Source of the DNA: an uncultured Spirochaetales bacterium
Lineage (GTDB): Bacteria; Spirochaetota; Spirochaetia; Sphaerochaetales; Sphaerochaetaceae
Reading direction: 5' to 3'
Assembly: GCA_949300325.1 (NCBI GenBank)
Contig: CASGDQ010000069.1
Span: forward strand, 1 to 61,879
DNA: 61,879 nucleotides
In this document: in pieces, positions 52,014 to 61,223 of the stretch
Layout of the letters: each line of letters starts with the position of its first letter
Position numbering within the stretch: position 1 is the first letter of the stretch
Translations under genes and position numbers: made by a program
The notes under the pieces: generated by a model
Database searches by the model: none
Seen by the model: the letters and a program-made list of their open reading frames with translations, nothing else
What the model was told of the DNA's origin: nothing

Positions 52014-54007
52014 TGGCGCACGCGGACGAATTATACAAGATAAATTTTTTGGAATATGCGAGCTATGTTATCAGGGAAAGGGCGATTCCTGATATCGAAG
52101 ACGGGCTGAAGCCTGTGCAGCGGAGAATCCTCCATACGCTTTTCGAGATGGATGACGGGCGGTTCATGAAGGTTGCAAACGTCGTCGGTGCGACGATGAA
52201 GTACCATCCGCATGGAGATAGTTCGATATACGAGGCTTTGGTCAATCTCGCCAATTGCGATCTTTTTATAGAACGTCAAGGCAACTATGGAAACTTCCTT
52301 ACAGGAGACGGCGCGGCCGCGGGAAGGTACATCGAATGCCGGCTTCTTCCGTTTGCCCGCAAGGTGCTTTATTCTCCTGAGATTACCGAATATGTGGATT
52401 CATATGATGGAAGAAACAAGGAGACCGTGGTTTTTCCTGCAAAGATTCCAGTCGTTGTGATCCAAGGAACGCAGGGCATTGCTGTCGGAATGTCCACACA
52501 GATACTTCCCCATAACCTTGTGGAGGTTTTGGAGGCGCAGAAGGCTGCCCTCAGAGGGGAGGAGTTTGAGCTTTATCCGGATTTCCCTGGCGGCGGAATA
52601 TTGGATGTCTCCGATTATGCGGATGGAACCGGAAAGGTCGTGATACGAGCCAAGCTCAATGCAAGCGATCCTAAAAAGCTTGTTATCGAGGAGCTTCCTT
52701 ACGGGGTTACCTCCGAGCGCATGATAGCCAGCATAGAGGAAGCCAATAAGAACGGGCAGCTCAAGATAGACAAGATAGAGGATTATACTGCGGACAAGGC
52801 CTGTATAGAGATCAAATGGCAGAGGAACACCTATTCAAAGGATATGGTCGATGTCCTTTATGCGACCACCGACTGCCAGGTGAGGATCAGCCTCAATCCG
52901 CTTGTGATAAAGGACGGGCTGCCTCATGTTGTCCCGATATCAGAGCAGATAAAGTATCATGCCGATCATCTTATCAAGGTCCTTACAGCGGAGCTGAATA
53001 TCGAGAAGGGGCATCTCGAGGATAAGCTCAGGATGCGCACTCTTGAACGCATATTCATAGAGGAGCGGGTTTATAAGAAGATTGAGAACAAGACCACTCA
53101 GGAAGCTGTTGAGAAGGCGGTGATTTCCGGCATGCAGCCGTTCATGCATGAAGTGGGGGATATCCCGCTTTCGGCAGAGGATATCGACCGTCTCTTGAAG
53201 ATCCCAATCCGCAGGATCTCATTGTTCGATATCGATAAGAACCGGGAGGAGATAAATGAGATCAATGCCCGCATAAGCGCTGTTGACGATCATCTTGCCC
53301 ATATTGTCGATTATGCCGTTTCCTATATCGATGAATTGCTTGATATGGTCGATAAGCAAGCTCATGAAAGAAAGACTGTCGTCTCTTCCTTCGAGTCCCT
53401 TTCCGCAAAGCAGGTTGCTGTAAGGAACATGGACCTGAGGTATGACAAGGAAACCGGATATATCGGAACCAATATCAAGACGGGAGAGGTTCTTATGAAG
53501 GTGAGCCCGTTCGATAAGATCTTCTATATGAAGAACAATGGCGAATACCGGGTTACGAATGTCAGCGACAGGGAATTCATCGGAACCGACGGGCTGGCTT
53601 ATTTCAATTACGGTGAGAAGGATATCATAGCGAAAGAGGTTTTCACCATAATCTATACGGAAAAGTCAAAACTGGATCAGAAGAAGATATGCTATATAAA
53701 GAGGTTCCAGATTCCGTCTTTCACCACGGGAAAGCTTTACTCCGTGCTTAAGAATCCGAATGCCAAGATCAAAAAGTTCTCCCTCTATCCGGCAGCAGTC
53801 ATCTTCCTGCAGTATAAGAAGGGCAAAGGATACAAGATGCTTGAGGAGAAGATGCGTTTTGCAGATTTCCGTGTGCAGAAGAGTCCGAGCGGCGGAGGAG
53901 TGCGCCTGACAGCAAAGGAAATAGAGAAGATTGCAATCAGGCAGACAAAAGATACTTCTACCTCTGAAGAGGCATCCCCGGATCTTTTCGAGGAGGATGA
54001 GGACTGA
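52013..54007 (+). CDS. parC: DNA topoisomerase IV subunit A
   Basis: Cleavage-rejoining subunit of 664 residues. ERAIPDIEDGLKPVQRRIL and the catalytic Tyr in AAAGRYIECRL are present. The quinolone-determining region reads YHPHGDSSIYEAL, with Ser and Glu at the positions usually altered in resistant strains, so it appears wild type. The C-terminal domain is short and lacks a clear GyrA box, which fits ParC. Both neighbours are joined by 1-base overlaps. Confidence 0.93.
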   Translation: MAHADELYKINFLEYASYVIRERAIPDIEDGLKPVQRRILHTLFEMDDGRFMKVANVVGATMKYHPHGDSSIYEALVNLANCDLFIERQGNYGNFLTGDGAAAGRYIECRLLPFARKVLYSPEITEYVDSYDGRNKETVVFPAKIPVVVIQGTQGIAVGMSTQILPHNLVEVLEAQKAALRGEEFELYPDFPGGGILDVSDYADGTGKVVIRAKLNASDPKKLVIEELPYGVTSERMIASIEEANKNGQLKIDKIEDYTADKACIEIKWQRNTYSKDMVDVLYATTDCQVRISLNPLVIKDGLPHVVPISEQIKYHADHLIKVLTAELNIEKGHLEDKLRMRTLERIFIEERVYKKIENKTTQEAVEKAVISGMQPFMHEVGDIPLSAEDIDRLLKIPIRRISLFDIDKNREEINEINARISAVDDHLAHIVDYAVSYIDELLDMVDKQAHERKTVVSSFESLSAKQVAVRNMDLRYDKETGYIGTNIKTGEVLMKVSPFDKIFYMKNNGEYRVTNVSDREFIGTDGLAYFNYGEKDIIAKEVFTIIYTEKSKLDQKKICYIKRFQIPSFTTGKLYSVLKNPNAKIKKFSLYPAAVIFLQYKKGKGYKMLEEKMRFADFRVQKSPSGGGVRLTAKEIEKIAIRQTKDTSTSEEASPDLFEEDED

Positions 54008-54690
54008 TGCTTTCTAAAAACCGCATCCTTTATGAGGATAACCACCTCATTGTAATAAACAAGCTTGTCGGCGAGCTTTGCCAAGGTGATGAAACGGGAG
54101 ATAGGACGCTTCAAGATGATGTGAAGGAGTATCTCAAAGAGGCTTACAATAAACCTGGAAACGTGTTTCTCGGTTCTCCGCACCGTCTTGACAGGCCGAC
54201 TTCGGGAATCGTCATCTATACCAAGACGGAAAAGGCCCTTAAGAGGATGAGCGAGGCTTTCAGGGATGAAGGAGGGGTGAAAAAGACATATTGGGCCATC
54301 GTCGACAAATGCCCCGATCCGGAGCAAGGCACGCTGAGGCATTACCTGGTCCGCAACAGCAGCCAGAATAAAAGTTATGCCTATAAGGATGAGAAGAAAG
54401 GATCGAAGCTTGCTGTTCTCGATTACCGCCTTATCGGGAAAAGCGATAGATATTATCTATTGGAAATAGATCTGCATACGGGCCGCCATCATCAGATCAG
54501 GAGCCAATTAGCTGCTATAGGTGTACATATAAAGGGAGATCTGAAGTATGGTGCCGAGCGCAGCAACCCGGATGGCGGAATATGCCTGCATGCCCGCAAG
54601 GCTGTGTTTCTGCATCCTGTGAAAAAGGAGATGCTGGAGATAACAGCCCCTGTACCGGAGGATGCTCTCTGGCAATATTTTTCCCATTGA
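54007..54690 (+). CDS. RluA-family RNA pseudouridine synthase
   Basis: A 227-residue enzyme that isomerises uridine in rRNA or tRNA. It has HRLDRPTSGIVIYTKT with the catalytic Asp, LDYRLIGKSDRYYLLEIDLHTGRHHQIR and GDLKYGAERS. No S4 domain is present. It starts at the last base of parC (TGATG), so it is part of the parE-parC transcript. Confidence 0.92.
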   Translation: MLSKNRILYEDNHLIVINKLVGELCQGDETGDRTLQDDVKEYLKEAYNKPGNVFLGSPHRLDRPTSGIVIYTKTEKALKRMSEAFRDEGGVKKTYWAIVDKCPDPEQGTLRHYLVRNSSQNKSYAYKDEKKGSKLAVLDYRLIGKSDRYYLLEIDLHTGRHHQIRSQLAAIGVHIKGDLKYGAERSNPDGGICLHARKAVFLHPVKKEMLEITAPVPEDALWQYFSH

Positions 54691-54752
54691 TGTGTTTTCT
54701 TTCTTTTCATATGCATTTGTAATTGTTATAATTTTTACCGGAGGTGAGAATT

Positions 54753-55094
54753 ATGAAAATGATAATCGCAATCATAGGACAGCTTGACGAGGATAATACC
54801 GTCCACAGCCTGAACGAAGAAGGTTATTATGTTACAAAGCTCGCCACAATGGGTGGATTTTTAAGGAAAACTAATTCGACCATCCTCATAGGATGCGAGG
54901 ATGAGAAGGTCAACCATGCGCTTGAAATCATAAGAAAGCAGGCGGGCAAGAGGACTGAGAACGTACCATACATGCCGCCTTCTGCAGTTGAAAGCGGCAC
55001 CCACGTAACGGGTATTCCGTTTGTTTCCGTACCATCCGAGGTCGGAGGCTGTACGGTGTTCGTTGTAGATGTAGCACAGTTCAACAAGTTCTAA
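54753..55094 (+). CDS. Cyclic-di-AMP receptor-like PII protein (PstA/DarA family)
   Basis: A 113-residue PII-like trimer protein. KMIIAIIGQLDEDN, TKLATMGGFLRKTNSTILIGCEDE and VGGCTVFVVDVAQFNKF match the DUF970/PstA family that binds c-di-AMP. The downstream partner of PstA proteins is unknown. GGAGGTGA lies 6 nt before the ATG; an ATG 9 bp earlier has none. Confidence 0.9.
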   Translation: MKMIIAIIGQLDEDNTVHSLNEEGYYVTKLATMGGFLRKTNSTILIGCEDEKVNHALEIIRKQAGKRTENVPYMPPSAVESGTHVTGIPFVSVPSEVGGCTVFVVDVAQFNKF

Positions 55095-55112
55095 GATATT
55101 CTCTTGAGCAGA

Positions 55113-55147
55113 GCCATCATCACAGATATGATGGCTTTTTTTTTCTT
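55113..55147 (+). terminator. Rho-independent terminator
   Basis: AGCCATCAT/ATGATGGCT with a 7-nt loop, followed by nine Ts. It closes the parE-parC-rluA-pstA-like cluster. Confidence 0.88.
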
Positions 55148-55206
55148 TCTTTGCACTTCCTGTTTCTTCTTGCTTTGAGGAATTTTACCATTCTTTTTTA
55201 TTCTTG

Positions 55207-55255
55207 TTGTTCTCTCCCTTTTCTTGTTGCTATACTTATGACATCAATGTCATAA
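55207..55255 (+). promoter_or_regulatory. Promoter and operator of the LacI-type regulator
   Basis: TTGTTC, 18 bp, TATACT (55231-55236), then the 20-bp palindrome TTATGACATCAATGTCATAA (55236-55255) over the expected start site. The core TGACAT-N2-ATGTCA nearly matches two sites before the importer operon, so the regulator probably represses itself as well. Confidence 0.75.
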
Positions 55256-55265
55256 GGGCGGTCCA

Positions 55266-56270
55266 ATGCAAAAGAAGTATACGATATATGATATTGCTAA
55301 GCTTTCCGGATTTTCTCCCAAAACGGTGGCGAGGGTTGTCAATAATGAAGGGAATGTGGCAAAAGATACAGAAGAGAAAATAAAATCTGTAATTGATAGG
55401 CTTGGCTATACGCCAAACACATATGCAAAAAATCTTAAGATTAAAAAGGATAAAACTATTCTTCTCTCCATTCGCACTACCAATGGATTTCCTCTGCAAT
55501 GGATGCAGATGATAATAGAACAGGTTGGAATCATCTGTTTGGAAAAAGGGATAACCGTACTTGTTGAATACTTTTACGACGAGGAAAACCTTGAGAAATC
55601 GATGATTTCAAAATCGGTGAATTATCTGGATGGAGTCATACTGTTTTATGAGGAGGAGAACGACGTCAGAATAAGTGCGCTTAGAGCGAGAAATATTCCC
55701 TTTGTAGTATTTGAAAGAGCATACGATAATTCTGTCAGATATGTCAGTAATAATAATTACCAAGTTCTTTATTCCGTGTTTGATTCTTTATGCCAAAAAG
55801 GTCTCTCTGGCGTAGAGCTGCTTTTAAGAAGCGATACTTTGGTCAACAGAGATCGTGTCAACGGGGTAGTCGATGCATTCAAATCTCATGGTCTTGATGT
55901 CTCTAATGTTAAAATAACCTATGGAATCGGCAATGCGGAAAGTGCTTATTCCCATATCCTTAAAGAGCATGAGCAAGGGGATATGAAGGAAGTTTTTTTT
56001 ATTTCAGGTGATGAGCGTGCTATAGGAGTGTATAAGGCGTTTGAAGAGCTTGGCATCAAGATAGGTGAGGATGTATCCGTGATTGGCTTCGACGACATAC
56101 CTTTGAGCTCTTATATCTCTCCGGGGTTATCCACAATCAGGCCTGCATATTATGATCTGGCTAAGAATCTTGTATTGATGCTTATACCCGAAGATGGAAA
56201 TGATGAGGATCATATTGTGGTCCCTGCCAGTTTTATCAAACGGGATAGCCTGCAGAAAAAATTTATGTAA
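55266..56270 (+). CDS. LacI-family transcriptional regulator of the importer operon
   Basis: A 334-residue repressor. The helix-turn-helix is YDIAKLSGFSPKTVARVVNN; the ligand-binding domain has FISGDERAIGVYKAFEELGIKIG and VSVIGFDDIPLSSYISPGLSTI. Operators of one sequence type lie at its own promoter and upstream of the next gene. Its inducer should be the substrate of the importer. Confidence 0.93.
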   Translation: MQKKYTIYDIAKLSGFSPKTVARVVNNEGNVAKDTEEKIKSVIDRLGYTPNTYAKNLKIKKDKTILLSIRTTNGFPLQWMQMIIEQVGIICLEKGITVLVEYFYDEENLEKSMISKSVNYLDGVILFYEEENDVRISALRARNIPFVVFERAYDNSVRYVSNNNYQVLYSVFDSLCQKGLSGVELLLRSDTLVNRDRVNGVVDAFKSHGLDVSNVKITYGIGNAESAYSHILKEHEQGDMKEVFFISGDERAIGVYKAFEELGIKIGEDVSVIGFDDIPLSSYISPGLSTIRPAYYDLAKNLVLMLIPEDGNDEDHIVVPASFIKRDSLQKKFM

Positions 56271-56379
56271 GATAGTAATTGGTGAACAAATCTATCAAAA
56301 AATTACGCTTGATTATTTTTTATGAAATAGTGTTTATTTCATAGAATTAAAATAAATCGAAATAGGTTGAAAAAAAATG

Positions 56380-56428
56380 TTGACATCGGTGTCAATTGAT
56401 GTATTATGAATTATGACATCGGTGTCAT
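56380..56428 (+). promoter_or_regulatory. Importer operon promoter with two operators
   Basis: Operator 1 TGACATCGGTGTCA at 56381-56394 contains the -35 TTGACA; the -10 is TATTAT (56402-56407, 16-bp spacer). Operator 2, the same 14 bp, lies at 56414-56427 over the start site. The centres are 33 bp apart, three helical turns, which suits cooperative repressor binding. Confidence 0.85.
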
Positions 56429-56439
56429 AGGAGGTATGA

Positions 56440-57675
56440 ATGAGACGCTTTTTATTAATTGCTATGGTTTTTTGCTGTGCATCCCTTCTTTTTGCAAGTG
56501 GCAGCAGCGAACAGCAGGGGGCTGTTCATCTTGAATTTGCAGTCAAGGAAACAGGTTCGACATTGGAAGCCTATGAACAAATTGTAGATAAGTTCAATGC
56601 GGAACATTCCGATATACAGGTCGAAATAGTTTCATATGGAAAAGATTATCAATCGCTTATGAAGGCGAAAATGGCGGCCAATGATCTGCCTGATCTGTTT
56701 ACGACACATGGCTGGGCGGTATTCCTTTATGGAAGTTATCTTTATCCTCTTAATGAACGTGAATGGGTAAAATATCTTGCTCCTGAGATTGAAGGGACTG
56801 TGACCGATCTTTCAGGCAATATCGTTGCTCTTCCAATGGATATTGATATCACAGGAATGATTTGTAACAATACTGTCCTGAAAGCTTCTGGTGTCGATAG
56901 ACAGCCGGAAACCCTTCCCGAATTCCTGGATGCTTGCGAGAAGATTAAGGCAGCAGGCTATACGCCAATACATATTGCAGGAAAGGATTCTTCTGATGTT
57001 GCGGGTCTTTTTTCAAGATTGTCCCTTTCGATACTCACTACATCTAAGAAACAGAATTATGCCCAGTCGCTATATGATGGTACTTTCGACTGGAGCAATT
57101 ACGATGAGGTAGGGGAGTTTGTCCTTAATCTTGTAGAGAAAGGATACACGAACGTCGATTATCTTACTGCAGATAAATCCGGAACTTATAGGGGCTTGGC
57201 TCAGGATAAGGTAGCTTTTGCTTTCCAGTCCAATCTTACAATGGCAGAGGTGAAGAAGCTTAACCCGAATGCCGATGTCAGCATGATGAAAATTCCTGGG
57301 TATTCTGAAAATGATGAAAGCTTCCTTATAAGCGGCGAACGTGATGCTGTTGGTGCTTGGAAGGATGGAAAAAATCTTGAGCAGGCGCTTGTTTTCATCG
57401 ATTATCTTGCAAAACCTGAAAATGTGAAGCTTGTCGCAGAAGCATACAATCTTCCCCCGTCAATGACAAATGTTGAAGGTTTCAACGAAGAGATTTCCAG
57501 TCTTCTCGATGTGATAACCGGCTGTTATGTGTCAAACCATTTTGACAGGGAATATCTTCCGGATGGTATGTGGAATACTTTGAAAGTTTACAGTACTTCA
57601 TTGCTTTCAGGTGAATCCAGTGTGGAGGAAGGGTCTGCGATGATGAAGGCGGAGTATGACAGGCTGAAAAAATGA
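56440..57675 (+). CDS. ABC transporter substrate-binding protein (family 1, carbohydrate type)
   Basis: Periplasmic binding protein of 411 residues. The signal peptide (MRRFLLIAMVFCCASLLFA) ends before SGSSEQQGAV. The mature protein has the family pattern: EQIVDKFNAEHSDIQVEIV, DLPDLFTTHGWAV, ALPMDIDITGMICNN and AFQSNLTMAEVKKL. GGAGG lies before the ATG, right after operator 2. By family it binds an oligosaccharide or glycerol-phosphate-type ligand; the two 2H phosphoesterases downstream make a phosphorylated ligand worth considering. Confidence 0.9.
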   Translation: MRRFLLIAMVFCCASLLFASGSSEQQGAVHLEFAVKETGSTLEAYEQIVDKFNAEHSDIQVEIVSYGKDYQSLMKAKMAANDLPDLFTTHGWAVFLYGSYLYPLNEREWVKYLAPEIEGTVTDLSGNIVALPMDIDITGMICNNTVLKASGVDRQPETLPEFLDACEKIKAAGYTPIHIAGKDSSDVAGLFSRLSLSILTTSKKQNYAQSLYDGTFDWSNYDEVGEFVLNLVEKGYTNVDYLTADKSGTYRGLAQDKVAFAFQSNLTMAEVKKLNPNADVSMMKIPGYSENDESFLISGERDAVGAWKDGKNLEQALVFIDYLAKPENVKLVAEAYNLPPSMTNVEGFNEEISSLLDVITGCYVSNHFDREYLPDGMWNTLKVYSTSLLSGESSVEEGSAMMKAEYDRLKK

Positions 57676-57685
57676 GGGCTTTGTT

Positions 57686-58543
57686 ATGAACAGAAGAAAA
57701 ACATTATATGTGATGTGCCTTCCTGCTGTTTTGCTGATTGTATTCTTTGTATTCATTCCGCTGGTCAATGGCGTAAAGATGTCATTGACAGATTGGAACG
57801 GTTTTTCCCAGTCCTACTCATATGTAGGGCTGGAGAATTATAAGAAGCTTTTTTCGGATTCAAAAATCATACATTCCATCAAGAATACATTTTATGTCGG
57901 CCTGGGAGACACGTTGCTGCAGAATATCTTCGGACTTTGTTATGCATTGCTGCTTAACAGGGCCTTCCGCGGTCGGAGCGCCATCAGGGCTGCCATATAT
58001 CTTCCTGTCATGGTCTCTAGCCTGCTGATGGGATATATTTGGTTTTTCATTGTCCAGTATGATAATGGTGCTCTCAATGATATCCTCATGCTTTTTGGAC
58101 ATGAGCCGGTTGATTGGCTTGCCAGTGGGACCAGGGCTGTGAATTTTATCATGGTGATCACCTCGATGCAGTTTGTCGGCCAGTCGATGGTCATATATCT
58201 GGCAGGTCTGCAGGGCATACCGAAATCGATGTATGAGGCGCCTATGATTGATGGAGCATCACCTGTGCAGGTTTTTTTCAAAATCACTTTGCCGATGCTC
58301 AAGGCTTCCATACTCACAAATGTGACACTTAAGCTGATTGGCGGATTACAGATGTACGATCTTGTAGTATCCCTTACGAATGGCGGACCTGGATTCAGCT
58401 CGCATACGATATCGACCATGATCAATTATCTTTATTTCGATGTGCAGAATGCAGGCTATGCCTCTGCTTTGGGTGTGTGCCTGTTCCTTATAATTATGAC
58501 CGCCACTTTGCTGGTCAACAGGTTCTTAAAGAAGGAAGATTGA
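57686..58543 (+). CDS. ABC transporter permease (MalF/UgpA type)
   Basis: Inner-membrane permease of 285 residues with six spans. VNGVKMSLTDWNGFSQSYSY is the usual N-terminal loop; the EAA motif is YEAPMIDGASPVQVFFKITLP, which contacts an ATPase. No ATPase gene is in the operon, so a shared MsmK/UgpC-type subunit from elsewhere is expected. Confidence 0.92.
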   Translation: MNRRKTLYVMCLPAVLLIVFFVFIPLVNGVKMSLTDWNGFSQSYSYVGLENYKKLFSDSKIIHSIKNTFYVGLGDTLLQNIFGLCYALLLNRAFRGRSAIRAAIYLPVMVSSLLMGYIWFFIVQYDNGALNDILMLFGHEPVDWLASGTRAVNFIMVITSMQFVGQSMVIYLAGLQGIPKSMYEAPMIDGASPVQVFFKITLPMLKASILTNVTLKLIGGLQMYDLVVSLTNGGPGFSSHTISTMINYLYFDVQNAGYASALGVCLFLIIMTATLLVNRFLKKED

Positions 58544-58544
58544 T

Positions 58545-59363
58545 ATGCGCAAGAAGATTGTCAGACAGATTTTGAACATTTTATGTGTTCTGATTGCATT
58601 CTTTCATTTCATTCCGGTTTATATACTCGTAATGGTGTCTTTCAAACATCCGGATGATTTTTCTTCAAGATGGATACCGCCGAAGTATCTTGATTTCGGA
58701 AATTATTTAGATGTGCTTGGGGACGGCAAGATATTCCAGGCTTTTGGCAATTCGATTCTAGTTACGGTTTGTGCCGTAATTCTGGTATTGTTCTGTGGAG
58801 CGGCCTGCGCTTATCCTTTGGCAAGAATAAAAAGCCGCATAAGCTCTTTCATCGTGAATATGGTCCTGGCTGTAATGATGATCCCTTCCTTAAGCGTCAT
58901 CGTTCCGTTATATACAAATATGCTTAAATTAGGGGCGATAAATACATATTGGGGGATAATATTGGTCTTGGCTGCATATAATCTTCCCATGTCTGTGTTC
59001 TTGTTTACAAACTTTATACGAACGATATCTACAGAATTGGATGAGGCTGCGGCTATGGATGGCTGTCGGGATAGCTTGATTTTCTTTAAAATCATAATGC
59101 CGCAGTTGCAGCCGGTTGTGGCATCCGTACTGATTTTGACAGGTGTGAAGATTTGGAACGACTACAAGTATGCGCTTTATTTTCTGCAAAAGAGCAAACT
59201 TGAAACGATTACATTGTACATTTCAAAATTCTTTTCCGATTTCTCTGTAAACCTGAATATGGCCGCAGCGGCCGCTGTGCTTGCCATCCTTCCAGTATGT
59301 TTGCTTTTCCTGTTCTTGCAGAAGTACTTTATTTCGGGATTGTCCGAGGGGTCAATAAAGTAA
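58545..59363 (+). CDS. ABC transporter permease (MalG/UgpE type)
   Basis: The second permease, 272 residues, six spans. The EAA loop is LDEAAAMDGCRDSLIFFKII; other blocks are SFKHPDDFSSRW and GAACAYPLARIKS. It starts 2 bp after the first permease. Confidence 0.92.
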   Translation: MRKKIVRQILNILCVLIAFFHFIPVYILVMVSFKHPDDFSSRWIPPKYLDFGNYLDVLGDGKIFQAFGNSILVTVCAVILVLFCGAACAYPLARIKSRISSFIVNMVLAVMMIPSLSVIVPLYTNMLKLGAINTYWGIILVLAAYNLPMSVFLFTNFIRTISTELDEAAAMDGCRDSLIFFKIIMPQLQPVVASVLILTGVKIWNDYKYALYFLQKSKLETITLYISKFFSDFSVNLNMAAAAAVLAILPVCLLFLFLQKYFISGLSEGSIK

Positions 59364-59382
59364 TTTTATAAAGGGGTTATAT

Positions 59383-60132
59383 ATGTATGAAGAATTTATA
59401 GATAGGGTATCAAGCGCTTTCTCCTCTCAGATTTGGAATGTTCCAAAGAAATGGAATATCAGTGCACCTTTGCGGGATAAGGTTTCAAGTAATGGGGATT
59501 TTTTACCATTTTATGGATATACCTCGGTATTCAGGTTGTCAAAAGAGGATCGTAATATCTGCCGGTCCATCCAGGAGCGGTTATTTGAAAAGAGCGGGGA
59601 TATGTTTGTTGTTCTCCCTTGTGAGACATTTCATGTCACTGCGCATGAATATGCCAATGTATATACCGTTTCAAAGAGTATGGATGAGATTGACGAAGAG
59701 AATAATAAGGTGATGCCTTTGATCAGGAGTTTCTTTTGCAATTTGTATGACCGTTACCGCGATACGCGCATCACGTTAAAGGCTCTCGGCCCAAGCAGCA
59801 ATGGCTCCGATGTTGTCAGCATCAAGTTCATACCGGATTCAAAAGATGATTGCGCGCTTTTGGAATATATCTTTGATAAATCGGAACAGATCTGGCCTGT
59901 AGGGAAGAAGTATACACCTCATGTTTCACTTGGATATTTTAAACTCCAGGAGTTTTCACGAACTCAGATAGATTCCTTATATTCGGATATGCAATTGATT
60001 TCCAAAACAATTGATTACAAGGTGAGTTTTTCCGTTGGAGATCTCGTTTTCCAAAGGCATTTCGATATGAAAGATTTTCGAGGCTTGTTTACAGTCTCTG
60101 ATATGGAACCAGGGAAATGTGTGAATTTATGA
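59383..60132 (+). CDS. 2H phosphoesterase superfamily protein (paralogue 1)
   Basis: A 249-residue protein with the two signatures of 2H phosphoesterases: HVT in LPCETFHVTAHEY (His84, Thr86) and HVS in YTPHVSLGYF (His180, Ser182). These enzymes open cyclic phosphodiesters such as 2',3'-cyclic nucleotides, ADP-ribose 1'',2''-cyclic phosphate or oligoadenylates. FYGYTSVF and SSNGSDVVSIKF are shared with the next gene. AAGGGG lies before the ATG, 20 bp after the permease gene. The substrate is unknown; the place in an importer operon suggests an imported phosphodiester. Confidence 0.78.
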   Translation: MYEEFIDRVSSAFSSQIWNVPKKWNISAPLRDKVSSNGDFLPFYGYTSVFRLSKEDRNICRSIQERLFEKSGDMFVVLPCETFHVTAHEYANVYTVSKSMDEIDEENNKVMPLIRSFFCNLYDRYRDTRITLKALGPSSNGSDVVSIKFIPDSKDDCALLEYIFDKSEQIWPVGKKYTPHVSLGYFKLQEFSRTQIDSLYSDMQLISKTIDYKVSFSVGDLVFQRHFDMKDFRGLFTVSDMEPGKCVNL

Positions 60133-60164
60133 ATCAAGAGCCTTTAAGGAAGGATTGGTTTGCT

Positions 60165-60881
60165 ATGGATTATAATGAATATAAAAATTTTGTTCTTGAA
60201 AAATATGGATCCGATTCTTCAATTTTTCCAAAAGAGTGGTGCATTTCTGAAAAGCTTGTAAGAAAAGTTTCTCCAGAAGGATTGTTGAAGCCATTCTATG
60301 GTTATACATCTGTATTTAAGCTTGATGATAATGATATTGCAAAATGCCAGAGTCTGCATGACATGTTTATGGATCGAATAGGCGGGCTTGTTGTTGATCT
60401 TCCAGCAGAGACATACCACATTACTTTGCATACTTTTTGGAATCAGAATAATTCTGGATCTATTGATAATGTCGAAAAGCGAATGGCTGTTTCTCTTCCT
60501 TTGATAAAGGATGCTTTCAAAACAATAAGGAAGGATTATGCTGGCAAAAAGATACATATGACGGCATTGGGTGTCAGTTCAGATGGAAGCGATGTAATCA
60601 GCATCAAGTTTTTACCTTCTGCGGAGAAGGATTATGAATTGCTTATGTCCTTATTCCTAGAAATGGAAAAAATTTGTCCTCTGGGACAAATATATCTTCC
60701 TCATGTTTCTTTAGGATATTTCCAGGCCAGAATGTATTCAGACGAGGAGATTGCCTGTATTTTCTCATCAATAAGTAAATTCTCGAAAGGGTATGGATTC
60801 GAAATTGCTATGGATGTCGATCATCTTGTTGCCGAGTCCCATGAAAGGATGGATTGCTATCAGGAGATGAAGGGCATCTGA
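60165..60881 (+). CDS. 2H phosphoesterase superfamily protein (paralogue 2)
   Basis: A 238-residue paralogue of the preceding protein with both signatures at the same positions: HIT (His85, Thr87) and HVS (His180, Ser182). FYGYTSVFKL, SSDGSDVISIKFLPS and LPHVSLGYF align directly, while the termini and loops differ, so the pair is an old tandem duplication. The start at 60165 is set by alignment with paralogue 1; the frame extends upstream into that gene's end. Confidence 0.76.
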   Translation: MDYNEYKNFVLEKYGSDSSIFPKEWCISEKLVRKVSPEGLLKPFYGYTSVFKLDDNDIAKCQSLHDMFMDRIGGLVVDLPAETYHITLHTFWNQNNSGSIDNVEKRMAVSLPLIKDAFKTIRKDYAGKKIHMTALGVSSDGSDVISIKFLPSAEKDYELLMSLFLEMEKICPLGQIYLPHVSLGYFQARMYSDEEIACIFSSISKFSKGYGFEIAMDVDHLVAESHERMDCYQEMKGI

Positions 60882-60926
60882 TTTGTAGATCAGTCTAGCC
60901 GTTTTATCTTGATGATTTTTATTATT

Positions 60927-61133
60927 TCAATGAATAAATCCCAGCGCCTTCAAATCCGTATCGATGCCGTTTTTATAATCATCCATATTGCGGTCCACAT
61001 GGATATCCGGAAGGAGGGGGCCTTTGGATGATCCAGAAAAATATTTTGTCGGATATTGGAACATGACGCCGGTTTCAGGAAGCGTTTCCAATAGGATCTC
61101 ACCGTAGTGCGAGACGCTTCCTCCCGTGGGCCT
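60927..61133 (-). pseudogene. C-terminal fragment of an S41-family peptidase, cut by an insertion
   Basis: One frame on the minus strand reads TGGSVSHYGEILLETLP, then FQYPTKYFSG, GPLLPDIHVDR and ends DTDLKALGFIH with a stop, about 68 codons. This is the end of a secreted S41 peptidase (GGS loop, then the PDI/D-x-L tail). Upstream in frame are two stop codons, and beyond them lies a recombinase gene, so the rest of the peptidase is separated by an insertion whose boundary lies near 61128-61136. The parts I can compare are unlike the CtpA at 4.9 kb, so it is a different S41 type. Confidence 0.6.
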
Positions 61134-61166
61134 TTACTAATGTGCGATAAAGAAGTAATAGAAGTG

Positions 61167-61216
61167 TAAAAAATTTTGCCGTTCCTATCCGGCACTTGCG
61201 CATTGTGTCGGATAGG
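61167..61216 (-). terminator. Probable terminator of the recombinase gene
   Basis: CCTATCCG/CGGATAGG (8 bp, 17-nt loop, 61184-61216), followed on the minus strand by AACGGCAAAATTTTTT. Confidence 0.5.
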
Positions 61217-61223
61217 TCGGGCG

